A stretch of 64,000 nt of DNA from the NCBI GenBank assembly GCA_933228675.1, contig OW121742.1, forward strand, positions 106,284,940-106,348,939. The letters run 5' to 3'. Under the pieces are notes generated by a model. The model saw only the letters and a program-made list of their open reading frames with translations. It made no database searches and had not been told where the DNA came from. Source of the stretch: Stomorhina lunata (taxonomy: Eukaryota; Arthropoda; Insecta; Diptera; Rhiniidae). The position numbers were made by a program, and so were the translations under genes. Of the stretch, positions 22,657-35,251 are shown piece after piece (positions within the stretch are counted from its first letter, which is position 1; each line of letters begins with the position of its first letter).

Positions 22657-24835
22657 AATATAAAATATACCAAATTTTTTTTTATATAAAATTTTTGGTA
22701 TAAAATTTTTGTATAAAAAATTTTGTTATATAATTTTCTATAAATAAAATTTTCTACCAAAAATTGTATACCATAAATTTTCTATAGAAAAATTTTATAC
22801 CGAAAATTTTCTATGGAAAAATTTTATACCGAAAATTTTCTATAGAAAAATTTTATACCGAAAATTTTCTATAGAAAAATTTTATACCGAAAATTTTCTA
22901 TAGAAAAATTTTATACCGAAAATTTTCTATAGAAAAATTTTATAACGAAAATTTTCTATAAAAAAATTTTATAACTAAAAATTTTCTATAGAAAAATTTT
23001 ATACCGAAAATTTTCTATTGAAAAATTTTATACCGAAAATTTTCTATAGAAAAATTTTATACCGAAAATTTTCTATAGAAAAATTTTATACCGAAAATTT
23101 TCTATAAAAAAATTTTATAACTAAAAATTTTCTATAGAAAAATTTTATACCGAAAATTTTCTATTGAAAAATTTTATACCGAAAATTTTCTATAGAAAAA
23201 TTTTATACCGAAAATTTTCTATAGAAAAAATTTATACCGAAAATTTTCTATAGAAAAATTTTATTTTATACCGAAAATTTTCTATAGAAAAATTTTATTT
23301 TATGCCGAAAATTTTCTATAGAAAAATTTTATTCTATACTGAAAATTTTCTATAGAAAAATTTTATTTTATACCGAAAATTTTCTATATAAAATTTTTTT
23401 TATACCAAAAATTTTCTGTTGAAAATTTTATAACTAAAAATTTTCTATAGAAAAATTTTATACCGAAAATTTTCGATAGAAAAATTTTATACCGAAAATT
23501 TTCTATAGAAAAATTTTATACCGAAAATTTTCTATAGAAAAATTTTATACCGAAAATTTTCTATGGAAAAATTTTATACCGAAAATATTCTATAGAACAA
23601 TTTTATACCGAAAATTTTCTATAGAAAAATTTTATACCGAAAATTTTCGATAGAAAAATTTTATACCGAAAATTTTCTATAGAAAAATTTTATACCGAAA
23701 ATATTCTATAGAACAATTTTATACCGAAAATTTTCTATAGAAAAATTTTATACCGAAAATTTTCTATAGAAAAATTTTATACCGATAATTTTCTGTAGAA
23801 AAATTTGATACCGATAATTTTCTATAGAAAAATTTTATACCGAAAATTTTCTATAGAAAAATTTTATACCGAAAATTTTCTATAGAAAAATTTTATACCG
23901 AAAATTTTCTATAGAAAAATTTTATACCGAAAATTTTCTATAGAAAAATTTTATACCGAAAATTTTCTATAGAAAAATTTTATACCGAAAATTTTCTATA
24001 GAAAAATTTTATACCGAAAATTTTCTATAGAACAATTTTATACCGAAAATTTTCTATAGAACAATTTTATACCGAAAATTTTCTATAGAAAAATTTTATA
24101 CCGAAAATTTTCTATGGAAAAATTTTATACCGAAAATTTTCTATAGAAAAATTTTATACCGAAAATATTCTATAGAACAATTTTATACCGAAAATTTTCT
24201 ATAGAAAAATTTTATACCGAAAATTTTCTATAGAAAAATTTTATACCGATAATTTTCTGTAGAAAAATTTTATACCGAAAATTTTCGATAGAAAAATTTT
24301 ATACCGATAATTTTCTATAGAAATATTTTATACCGAAAATTTTCTATAGAAAAATTTTATACCGAAAATTTTCTATGGAAAAATTTTATACCGAAAATAT
24401 TTTATAGAATAATTTTATATCGAAAATTTTCTATAGAAAAATTTTATACCGAAAATTTTCTATAGAAAAATTTTATACCGATAATTTTCTGTAGAAAAAT
24501 TTGATACCGAAAATTTTCTATAGAAAAATTTTATACCGAAAATTTTCTATAGAAAAATTTTATACCGAAAATTTTCTATAGAAAAATTTAAAACCAAAAA
24601 TTTTTTCTAGAAAAATTTAGTATTAAAAATTTTCTATAGAAAAATCTTAAACAAAATATTTTCTATGGTATACATTACAACAAAAATTTTCTATAAAAAA
24701 ATTTTATACCAAAAATTTTCTATATAAAAATTTAAAACCAAACATTTTTTATAGAAAAATTTTGCATCAAAAATTTTCTATAGAAAAATTTTATACCAAA
24801 AATTTTCTATCAATAAATTTTATTTTTTATTAATT
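22657..24835 (+). repeat. Minisatellite A, forward half (29-bp unit)
   Basis: The unit is TACCG followed by AAAATTTTCTATAGAAAA and ATTTTA, 29 bp in total. AAAATTTTCTATAGAAAATTTT would be a perfect palindrome, and the unit departs from it by one extra A. The array spans about 70 units. Variant units (GAAAATATTCTATAGAACAA) recur at 23581, 23697, 24161 and 24393, spaced at exact multiples of 29. The first 130 bases are degenerate edge units. Confidence 0.95.
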
Positions 24836-24879
24836 TTAAATTTTCTCCATAGAAATTTTTGGTTTATTTTTTTCAATAT

Positions 24880-26710
24880 AAAATTTTTCTATTCAAAATT
24901 TTTGATTGGAATATTTTTGTTATAAAAATTTCTATAAAAAATGTTTGGTATAAAATGTTTCTTTAGAAAATGTTTGGTATAAAAATTTTCTATAGAAAAT
25001 TTTTCGTACAAAATTTTTTTATAGAAAATTTTTGGTACAAAATTTTTCTATAGAAAATTTTTGTTAAAAAATTTTTCTATAGAAAATTTTTGGCATAAAA
25101 TTTTTCTATAGAAAATTGTTGGTATAAAAATTTTCTATAGAAAATTTTCGGTATAAAATTTTTCTATAGAAAATTTTCGGTATAAAATTTTTCTATAGAA
25201 AACTTTCGGTATAAAATTTTTTCTTTAGAAAATTATTGGTAAAAAACTTTTCTTTAAAAAATTTCTGATATAAAATTTTGTATAGAAAATTTTCGGTATA
25301 AAATTTCTCTACAGAAAATTTTTTGTATACGATTTTTTTAATTTTTGAAAATTTTTGATAAAAAATTTTTTTAAAGAAAATTATTGGAAAATTATTGGAA
25401 AAAAAGTTTTTCTATAGAAAATTATTGGTATAAATTTTTTCTATAGAAAATTTTTGGTATAAAATTTTTCTATAGAAAATTTTTGTTAAAAAATTTTTCT
25501 ATAGAAAATTTTTGTTAAAAAATTTTTCTAGAGGAAATTTTTGTTATAAAATTTTTCTATAGAAAATTTTTGGTATAAAATTTTTCTATAAAAAATGTTT
25601 GTTAAAATTTTTCTATAGAAAATTTTTCAAAAAAATTTTTATATAGAAAATTTTTGGTTTAAAATTTTTCTATATGAAATTTTTGTTAAAAAATTTTTCT
25701 ATAGAAAACTTTTGTTAAAAAATTTTTCTATAGAAAATTTTTGGTATACAATTTCTTAAAAGAAAATTTTCGGTATAGAACTTTTTTACTGAAAATTTTT
25801 GTTAAAAAAATTTTTTACAGAAAAATTTTGATATAATATTTTTCTTTAGAAAATTTTTGATATAAAATTTTTGATATAAAATTTTTCTATAAAAAAATTT
25901 TTGGTATAAAATTTTTTTAGAGAAAATTTTTGGAGCAAAAATTTTCTATTAAATATTTCTTTATAAAATTTTATATAGAAAATTTTTGGTATAAAATTTT
26001 TTATGGAAAATTTTTGTTATAAAATTTTTGTATAGAAAATTTTTGGTATAACATTTTTCTTTAGAAAATTTTTGATATACAATTTTTTATTCTTTTTGAA
26101 TAATATTTACATCCCGACAATTTTGTTATTTTTTGATAAAAATTTTTGTTAAAAAATTCTTCTATAGAAAATTTTTGTTAAAAAATTTTTTGTTAAAAAA
26201 TTTTCTATACAAAATTTTTGGTATAACATTTTTCTATTGAAAATTTTTGGTATAAAGTATTTCATTATAAAATTTTTGTTACAAAATTTTATATAGAAAA
26301 TTTTTTTATGGAAAATTTTTGTTATAAAATTTTTTGTATAAAATTTTTCTATAGAAAATTATCGGTATAAAATTTTTCTATAGAAAATTTTTTGTATAAA
26401 TTTTTTCTTTATAAAATTTTTGTTATAAAATTTTTCTATCAAAAATTTTTGGTATAACATTTTCTATACAAAATTTTTGCTAAAAAATTTTTCTATAGAA
26501 AATTTTTGATAGAAAATTTTTCTATAGAAAGTTTTGGGTATAAAATTTTTCTATAGCAGATTTTTATTAAAAAAATTTTTCTATAGAAAATATTTGTTAA
26601 AAAATTTTCTGTAGAAAATTTTTGGTTTAAATGTTTTCTATAGAAAGTCTTTGGTATATAATTTTTCGATAGAAAATTTTCGGTATAAAATTTTTTTAAT
26701 AAAATTTTCC
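24880..26710 (-). repeat. Minisatellite A, inverted half
   Basis: From about 24880 the same unit appears as its reverse complement (CGGTATAAAATTTTTCTATA, then GAAAATTTT). Units here are more divergent (TTGGTATAAAA, TTTGTTAAAAA variants). The switch lies in a short degenerate stretch at 24836-24880. The two halves face each other and could pair over more than 1.5 kb. Confidence 0.9.
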
Positions 26711-26714
26711 TTAT

Positions 26715-27815
26715 ATACACATACAGAAATAGTTCTAGCCCTTTCAAAACTAGAATATATAAACTCTTTCCCTATTTATTATTAAAATTTTCGTTTTTCT
26801 GTCTTCCCCTCTAATTACTTTTAATTAATAGGTGCTGGGCTAATAGAATAGAATTACCCAAACGCTGTGCAATAAAATCATTCAATTGTAAATGAACTAT
26901 GGGCAGACACCCATGAACTATTCCTCACTCTGCAACTGCCCTTTCAATATTATCAATGATTTTGCAATCTTTTAGATTCGATCTTACTCGTAACTCCTTT
27001 TTCAATTCAAAACACAATAAAAACTCGCACACACACAGACAATTACCAAAGTAATGAAACCCTAGAATTTTATTAAAAAATCCCCGTTTACAAATAATTT
27101 TTAATTTGTTTTATTTTTAGGGTAAAAAATAGCTGCTGTTTTTTGGGCAAAAAACGAAAATATTTTCCCGCCAAACCTTCGATAAAATAACAAAAACAAC
27201 TAAATAATTACTTACGGTTTGTGCATTTCGCATAAAAAGGGAAATAAAAAGGACACTCACTCACACTCTAACATATGTATAACATATACATATGATGAAC
27301 ATTTTGAGGGCAACCCCCTAAAGTGTTTGCAGATTTTGAACTCTCTGATTAAATTCGGGACTGAATGATTGAATATCTGCCTGCTCTTGCGATTGAATTC
27401 GTTCTAGCAGAAACAAATTGAAAATACAAATTTAAGTAATTTTGTGAATTTTATAAAAAAAGTGACCTCTTTTGTTTGTCAACATTTTTTTTTTAAGTTG
27501 ACGATCTTTAAGAAAAGATCCTTTTGTTAAGAATAAAAAAATTTTCCAGTTTTTTAGCAAATCATCTATTAATTTTTATATTTTTTGGTGGGATTTTTTT
27601 TAAACCCTCTTTCAAAATTTAGGGTAGAAATTTAATTTTTTTATAAAAAATATTTAAATTCTTCCAATATTCTCATATGATCTTTGGGAAGTTTTGAAAA
27701 TATTGATAGAATTTTCTGTATTATAGGAATTAAAGTATATTTTAAATTTCTTATAACTTAGATGTTTTTAGATTTTGCTATAAGGAAATTACAACTATTA
27801 AGTCTGTTTTATTCC
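26715..27815. other. Unique-looking spacer between minisatellites A and B
   Basis: AT-rich single-copy-like DNA, including mixed-composition sequence at 26820-27040 and 27230-27420. No coding frame, terminal repeat or RNA signature was recognised. Confidence 0.4.
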
Positions 27816-27818
27816 TTT

Positions 27819-30817
27819 TTAACGAAAATTTTTCTATAGAAAAAATGTTTTAACGAAAATTTTTCGATAGAAAAATTTTTTTTACGAAAATTTTTCTATA
27901 GAAAAAAATTTTTTTACGAAAATTTTTCTATAGAAACAAATTTTTAACGAAAATTTTTCTATAGAAAAAATTTTCTAACGAAAATTAGAAAAAATAGAAA
28001 AAATTTTTTAACGAAAATTTTTCTATAGAAAAAATTTTTTAACGAAAATTTTTCTATAGAAAAAATTTTTTAACGAAAATTTTTCTATAGAAAAATTTTT
28101 TTAACGAAAATTTTTCTATAGAAAAATTTTTTAACGAAAGTTTTTCTATAGAAAAAACGAAAATTTTTCTATAGAAAAAATTTTTTAACGAAAATTTTTC
28201 TATAGAAAAAATTTTTTAACGAAAATTTTTCTATAGAAAAAATTTTTTAACGAAAATTTTTCTATAGAAAAAAATTTTTAACGAAAATTTTTCTATAGAA
28301 AAAATTTTTGAACGAAAATTTTTCTATAGAAAAAATTTTTGAACGAAAATTTTTCTATAGAAAAAATTTTTGAACGAAAATTTTTCTATAGAAAAAAATT
28401 TTAACGAAAATTTTTCTATGGAAAAAATTTTTCAACAAAAATTTTTCTATAGAAAATATTTTCTAACGAAAATTTTTCTATAGAAAATATTTTCTAACGA
28501 AGATTTTTCTATAGAAAAAATTTTCTAACGAAAATTTTTCTATAGAAAAAATTTTTTATCGAGAATTTTTCTATAGAAAAAATTTTCTAACGAAAATTTT
28601 TCTATAGAAAAAATTTTTAACAAAAAATTTTTCTATAGAAAAAACTTTTTAACGAAAATTTTTCTATAGAAAAAATTTTTTAACGAAAATTTTTCTATAG
28701 AAAAATTTTTTTAACGAAAATTTTTCTATAGAAAATATTTTCTAACGAAGATTTTTAGAAAAAATTTTTTAACGAAAATTTTTCTATAGAAAAAATTTTT
28801 TAACGAAAATTTTTCTATAGAAAAATTTTTTTAACGAAAATTTTTCTATAGAAAAATTTTTTTAACGAAAATTTTTCTATAGAAAAAATTTTTTAACGAA
28901 AATTTTTCTATAGAAAAAATTTTTTAACGAAAATTTTTCTATAGAAAAAATTTTTTTAACGAAAATTTTTCTATAGAAAAAATTTTTTAACGAAAATTTT
29001 TCTATAGAAAAAATTTTTTATCGAGAATTTTTCTATAGAAAAAATTTTCTAACGAAAATTTTTCTATAGAAAAAATTTTTAACAAAAAATTTTTCTATAG
29101 AAAAAACTTTTTAACGAAAATTTTTCTATAGAAAAAATTTTTTAACGAAAATTTTTCTATAGAAAAATTTTTTTAACGAAAATTTTTCTATAGAAAATAT
29201 TTTCTAACGAAGATTTTTCTATAGAAAAAATTTTCTAACGAAAATTTTTCTATAGAAAAAATTTTCTAACGAAAATTTTTCTATAGAAAAAATTTTTTAA
29301 CGAAAATTTTTCTATGGAAAAAATTTTTTAACGAAAATTTTTCTATAGAAAAAATTTTTAACAAAAAATTTTTCTATAGAAAAAATTTTTTAACAAAAAA
29401 TTTTTCTATAGAAAAAATTTTTTAACGAAAATTTTTCTATAGAAAAAATTTTTTAACGAAAATTTTTCTATAGAAAAAATTTTTTAACGACAATTTTTCT
29501 ATAGAAAAAATTTTTTAACGAAAATTTTTCTATAGAAAAAATTTTTTTAACGAAAATTTTTTAACAAAAAATTTTTCTTTAGAAAAAATTTTTTAACGAA
29601 AATTTTTCTATAGAAAAAATTTTTTAACTAAAATTTTTCTATAGGAAAAATTTTTCAACAAAAATTTTTCTATAGAAAATATTTTCTAACGAAAATTTTT
29701 CTATAGAAAATATTTTCTAACGAAGATTTTTCTATAGAAAAAATTTTCTAACGAAAATTTTTCTATAGAAAAAATTTTCCAACGAAAATTTTTCTATAGA
29801 AAAAATTTTTTAACGAAAATTTTTAACAAAAAATTTTTCTATAGAAAAAATTTTTTAACAAAAAATTTTTCTATAGAAAAAATTTTTTAACCAAAATTTT
29901 TCTATAGAAAAAATTTTTTAACGAAAATTTTTCTATAGAAAAAATTTTTTAACGACAATTTTTCTATAGAAAAAATTTTTTAACGAAAATTTTTCTATAG
30001 AAAAAATTTTTTTAACGAAAATTTTTCTATAGAAAAAATTTTTTAACTAAAATTTTTCTATAGAAAAAATTTTTGAACAAAAAATTTTTTTATAGAAAAA
30101 ATTTTTTAACGAAAATTTTTCTATAGAAAAATTTTTTAACGAAAATTTTTCTATAGAAAAAATTTTTTAACGAAAATTTTTCTATGGAAAAAATTTTTTA
30201 ACGAAAATTTTTCTATAGAAAAAATTTTTAACAAAAAATTTTTCTATAGAAAAAATTTTTTAACAAAAAGTTTTTCTATAGAAAAAATTTTTTAACGAAA
30301 ATTTTTCTATAGAAAAAATTTTTTAACGAAAATTTTTCTATAGAAAAAATTTTTTAACGACAATTTTTCTATAGAAAAAATTTTTTAACGAAAATTTTTC
30401 TATAGAAAAAATTTTTGAACGAAAATTTTTCTATAGAAAAAATTTTTGAACGAAAATTTTTCTATAGAAAAAATTTTTTTAACGAAAAATTTCTATAGAA
30501 AAAATTTTTTTAACGAAAATTTTTCTATAGAAGAAATATTTTTAACGAAAATTTTTTAACAAAAAATTTTTCTATAGAAAAAATTTTTTAACGAAAATTT
30601 TTCTATAGAAAAAATTTTTTAACTAAAATTTTTCTATAGAAAAAATTTTTCAACAAAAATTTTTCTATAGAAAATATTTTCTAACGAAAATTTTTCTATA
30701 GAAAATATTTTCTAACGAAAATTTTTCTATAGAAAAAATTTTCTAACGAAAATTTTTCTATAGAAAAAATTTTCTAACGAAAATTTTTCTATAGAAAAAA
30801 TTTTTTAACGAAAATTC
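27819..30817 (+). repeat. Minisatellite B (about 31-bp unit)
   Basis: The unit is AACG followed by AAAATTTTTCTATAGAAAAA and ATTTTTT, about 31 bp with length variation in the A/T runs. The near-palindrome around CTATAG is shared with A and C, while the AACG linker replaces TACCG. Blocks of variant units recur: TTATCGAGAATTT at 28557 and 29019 (462 bases apart), and TTTAACGACAATTT at about 29484, 29952 and 30354. This indicates higher-order duplication. Confidence 0.95.
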
Positions 30818-30819
30818 CT

Positions 30820-31342
30820 TAAAAACAAAAGTAATAATTTAAATTTTATATTAGGAAATGATCTCAGTTACTGCATCTTTTTTTACATCTGATATAAAAA
30901 AAACACCCTATTCTATTAAAATCTTATCCTAAGATACTCTAGAAAGTAAATTCAGTTTTTAATTTCCTGTTTATCTTTTTATGACAGCAAAAAATTTGGA
31001 AAAAATTGCGTTGTCATTATCAACCTTTATTGGATTTTGAAACAATTTTTATTTCTTTGTCATTATTATCCTTGAAGCATCCGATGATTCAGCTGATTTT
31101 TTATAGAATCAGCTGCAATTAAGGAATACAGACAAAGGTTTGATTAGTTAGATTGACTTCGAAGGGACAATTAATGATCGTTACTTTTTTTGAAATGTTA
31201 GTAATTTTCAAAAAACTTTTAAGAATTTCATTTCGTTGTAGACGAAAGTTATAAAATATCTCAAATATTTTATATTAACTTGTATACAGGTCTAGTTTCA
31301 ATTAGGAGTTCTATGAAGATCTACATTTTGTAAAGATAACGC
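30820..31342. other. Unassigned spacer
   Basis: Nothing recognised. A short inverted pair (CAGCTGATTTTTTATAGAAT, CAGCTGCAAT) lies near 31090-31117. Confidence 0.35.
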
Positions 31343-31440
31343 GTGTTTTTTAGAGTGTCAGAAGTTTAAGTTGGCATCACAGCTTTATTCTTCTTCTTAG
31401 AGTTGTCACATGATGTAATTATTACTTGAGTTTAATTTTT
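31343..31440 (+). mobile_element. Orphan 5' end of a related mariner-like element
   Basis: GCGTGTTTTTTAGAGTGTCA, then GAAGTTTAAGTTGGCATCAC, aligns with the 5' end of the DD41D elements (GGGTGTTTTTTATTGAGGTA, then GAACTTTAAGTTGGCATCAC). GTTGTCACATGATG follows where those copies have GCTGTCAAGTGATT. The match fades after about 95 bases and no transposase follows. It is a divergent relative rather than a seventh copy. Confidence 0.6.
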
Positions 31441-31525
31441 TTAAAACTTATATTAAATATCAGTCTATGCATAAACTAATACTTCTTCTGAAATTGGGCG
31501 AGATTAACCCCTTTTTTATCGGGGT

Positions 31526-33700
31526 CAAAATTTTTCTATAAAAAATTTTCGGTATAAAATTTTTCTATAGAAAATTTTCGGTATAAAATTTTTCTATAGA
31601 AAATTTTCGGTATAAAATTTTTCTGTAGAAAATTTTCGGTATAAAATTTTTCTGTAGAAAATTTTCGCTATAAAATTTTTCTATAGAAAATTTTCGGTAT
31701 AAAATTTTTCTATAGAAAATTTTCGGTATAAAATTTTTCTATAGAAAATTTTCGGTATAAAATTTTTCTATAGAAAATTTTCGGTATAAAATTTTTCTAT
31801 AGAAAATTTTCGGTATAAAATTTTTCTATAGAAAATTTTCGGTATAAAATTTTTCTATAGAAAATTTTCGGTATAAAATTTTTCTATAGAAAATTTTCGG
31901 TATAAAATTTTTCTTTAGAAAATTTTCGGTATAAAATTTTTCTATAGAAAATTTTCGGTATAAAATTTTTCTATAGAAAATTTTCGCTATAAAATTTTTC
32001 TATAGAAAATTTTCGGTATAAAATTTTTCTATAGAAAATTATCGGTATAAAATTTTTCTATAGAAAATTTTCGGTATAAAATTTTTCTATAGAAAATTTT
32101 CGGTATAAAATTTTTCTATAGAAAATTTTCGGTATAAAATTTTTCTATAGAAAATTATCGGTATAAAATTTTTTCTTTAGAAAATTTTCGGTATAAAATT
32201 TTTCTATAGAAAATTTTCGGTATAAAATTTTTCTATAGAAAATTTTCGGTGTAAAATTTTTCTATAGAAAATTTTCGGTATAAAATTTTTCTATCGAAAA
32301 TTTTCGGTATAAAATTTTTCTATAGAAAATTTTCGGTATAAAATTTTTCTATAGAAAATTTTCGGTATAAAATTTTTCTATAGAAAATTTTCGGTATAAA
32401 ATTTTTCTACAGAAAATTTTCGGTATAGAATAAAATTTTTCTATAGAAAATTTTGGGTATAAAATTTTTCTACAGAAAATTTTGGTATAAAATTATTTTA
32501 TAGAATTTTATGGTATAAAATTTTTCTATAGACAATTTTTGGTATAAAATTTTTCTATAGAAAATTTTCGGTATAAAATTTTTCTATAGAAAATTTTTGG
32601 TATAAAATTTTTCTATAGAAAATTCTCGGTATAAAATTTTTCTTTAGAAAATTTTCTTTATAAAATTTCTTTATAGAAAATTTTTGATATTCTATTTTTC
32701 TATAGAAAATTTTTGATCTTCTATTTTTCTATAGAAAATTTTTTGTATAAAATTTTTCCACAGAAATTTTTTGGTATAAAATTTTTCTATAGAAAATTTT
32801 CGGTATAAAATTTTTCTATAGAAAATTTTCGGTATAAAAATTTTCTATAGAAAATTTTCGGTATAGAATAAAATTTTTCTATAGAAAATTTTCGGTATAA
32901 AATATAGAAAATTTTCTGTATAAAATTTTTCTATAGGAAATTTTCGGTATAAAATTTTTCTATAGAAAATTTTTAGTATAAAATTTTTCTATAGAAAATT
33001 TTCGGTATAAATTAAATTTTCAATAGAAAATTTTTGGTATAAAAAAAATTTTATATAGAAAATTTTCGGTATAAAATAAAATTTTTGTATAGAAAATTTT
33101 CGGTATAAAATAAAATTTTTCTATAGAAAATTTTCGGTATAAAATTTTTCTATAGAAAATTGTCGGTATAAAATTTTTCTATTGAAAATTTTTGGTATAA
33201 AATTTTTCTATAGAAAATTTTTGGTATAAAGTTTTTGGTATAAAATTTTTCTATAGACAATTTTTGGTATACAATTTTTGAATAGAAAATTTTTGGTATA
33301 AAATTTTTGAATAGAAAATTTTTGGTATAAAATTTTTCTATAAAAAATTTTTGGTAGACAATTTTTCTTTAGAAAATTCTTGGTATAAAATTTTTCAATA
33401 GAAAATTTTTGGTATAAAATTTTTCTATAGAAAATTTTTGGGAAAAAAATTTTTCTATAGAAAATTTTCGCTATAAAATTTTTCTATAGAAAGTTTTCGA
33501 TATAAAATTTTCTATAGAAAATTTTCGCTATAAAATTTTTCTATAGAAAATTTTCGGTATAAAATTTTTCTATAGAAAATTTTCAATATAAAATTTTTCT
33601 ATAGAAAATTTTCGGTATAAAATTTTTCTATAGAAAGTTTTCGGTATGAAATTTTCTATAGAAAATTTTCGGTATAAAATTTTTCTATAGAAAAATTTAG
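31526..33700 (-). repeat. Minisatellite C (29-bp unit of family A, reverse orientation)
   Basis: This is the same unit as A read in reverse (CGGTATAAAATTTTTCTATA, then GAAAATTTT). Homogeneous units occupy 31540-32430. Variants with insertions such as GGTATAGAATAAAATTTTTC follow. Orientation equals the second half of A. Confidence 0.95.
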
Positions 33701-34729
33701 CGGTGGTATAAGAAGGTTAAAAATAAGTCCTTATAAAGGTACTAGGGTTTTAAAGATCAATAATAGAACCCTGTTAATATTTGAAAGACTATGACTAAGT
33801 TTAAGCCACCTTAAACCGTTTAACAAGCTCATAAAAATATTTTTATTTAAGAAAACTAATAAAAAATTTTAAGCAGATTTAAAATTTTCAAATTTCAAAA
33901 TTTTCAAAATTTCATTTCAATTTTAGCCGCCTAATTTTCTCAAATCCTTAAGATCATTCAACTTAAAAGCAAAAACCCACCACCCTTTGCTAAAAAAACC
34001 CAAAAAGTGTAAAAAGGATAATGGAAAAAAAGTGAATGATCGTCTAGTGTTTTGGTTGCATAACCTTTTTTTCAATCCCGATAAAAAGGGGTGCTTTTGT
34101 TCAAAAAAGCATCCTGTGTTTTCCCCTTTTTCTCGTTCTAAATGATTAAATAAAAAAGACGAAATCAAAGCCAGGAAGGGTAGATTACCTAAATCAACTG
34201 AATTAAAATCAAAATTTGAAAAAAAAACATATTGTTCAAAAAACTAAGAAACACCAACAGCTGTCGTTTCCCGAAATGCAGTTTTTGGTACTTTTTTTTG
34301 ATTGAATGAACAAAAAAGCGCGCTCTGTTGCTTAACAAATACCAACAAATTTTTGCCAGGAATATTATCAGAAATAGAAAACAAACAAAAAAAAAGGATA
34401 AAGGAAGATGATGTAAAATGATCGCTACTTGATTATAACTCTTTGGAATTTTGAAATGGGTAGTATTATATGAGTTAGTGTATGTGTGTGAGCGAGTATC
34501 TGTATACGTTTTTTTTTGGCATATTTCATTTCATCTCAATGTGTTTGAAAGGTGACTGACTGACTGACTGTTTGACAAAGATCGCTTTCAAGTGCATTAC
34601 AATTGTACTCGAGAGAACAAAGGAAGAGATGTTTTCTTTTCATTAAAAAAACTGTAATCAGTCACACATATGATCGTTATCAAGTTGGCATTAATATGCA
34701 CAATAACCAAGTGAAAAACGAACGACAAT
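33701..34729. other. Unassigned spacer
   Basis: AT-rich with a short GACTGACTGACTGACTG run at 34555. No gene or element boundary was recognised. Confidence 0.4.
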
Positions 34730-34862
34730 ACTGAAGACAAACGAAACAAGAAACTGAAGAATAAACCGACAAAGAAACTAATGAGAAATTAGCGATGAAA
34801 CACACGAACTAACTAGCAACTAAACTAGAGAATAACAGACGAATAAGTTAAAGATTTGTTAA
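34730..34862 (+). repeat. Degenerate simple repeat of AAACGAAC/AACTAAC type
   Basis: Irregular short units (AACGAACGAC, AAACGAAACAAG, CGAACTAACTAGC). Related tracts occur at 37085-37140, 41405-41486, 42265-42306 and 43065-43190. Confidence 0.55.
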
Positions 34863-34864
34863 GA

Positions 34865-35248
34865 AGGTGGACGACGACTAAGTAAGCTTCACTTGGGCCC
34901 TTATATGACGCCTGCTGGTACCTGAGAGGATAGAAAAGAATAGCCCTTTAGATTCAAAGGTTTGGTTCTAAAGATCTGATAAATCGCACAGAAAAGAATT
35001 GCCAATATGATAAGCCCTAACATTCGCTAGGGCTGGCAATGACAAAAGATGTGGGTAACCGTCTCTACCTCCTCCACATTATGACAACTACTTTAGCAAT
35101 CGTTACTTTGAAGATTAAGTCTTCAAGCATGCAACGCAAATACGAGTGCGGAGTGCACTGTGGGGATTGAGGCTAAGTAGCGAAGATAAACCTGACAAGG
35201 TATGTCAACGGAAATAGCGATGGATAGGCCACACACTTTTAAGGCCAA
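34865..35248 (-). pseudogene. 3' end fragment of a non-LTR retrotransposon
   Basis: On the minus strand, bases around 35030-35090 read SCHNVEEVETVTHIFCHCQ. This resembles the Cys/His-containing tail (C-x2-C-x(n)-H-x3-C-type) found after the RNase H region in Jockey-superfamily LINEs. Stops interrupt it on both sides. The sequence runs up to the TA target of mariner copy 3 and seems to resume beyond it at 36566. Confidence 0.5.
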
Positions 35249-35251
35249 ATA

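Noticed and set aside
22657..33700. CRISPR-like repeat arrays
   Set aside because: Units are contiguous with no unique spacers, and the DNA is clearly from an animal nuclear genome. They are minisatellites.
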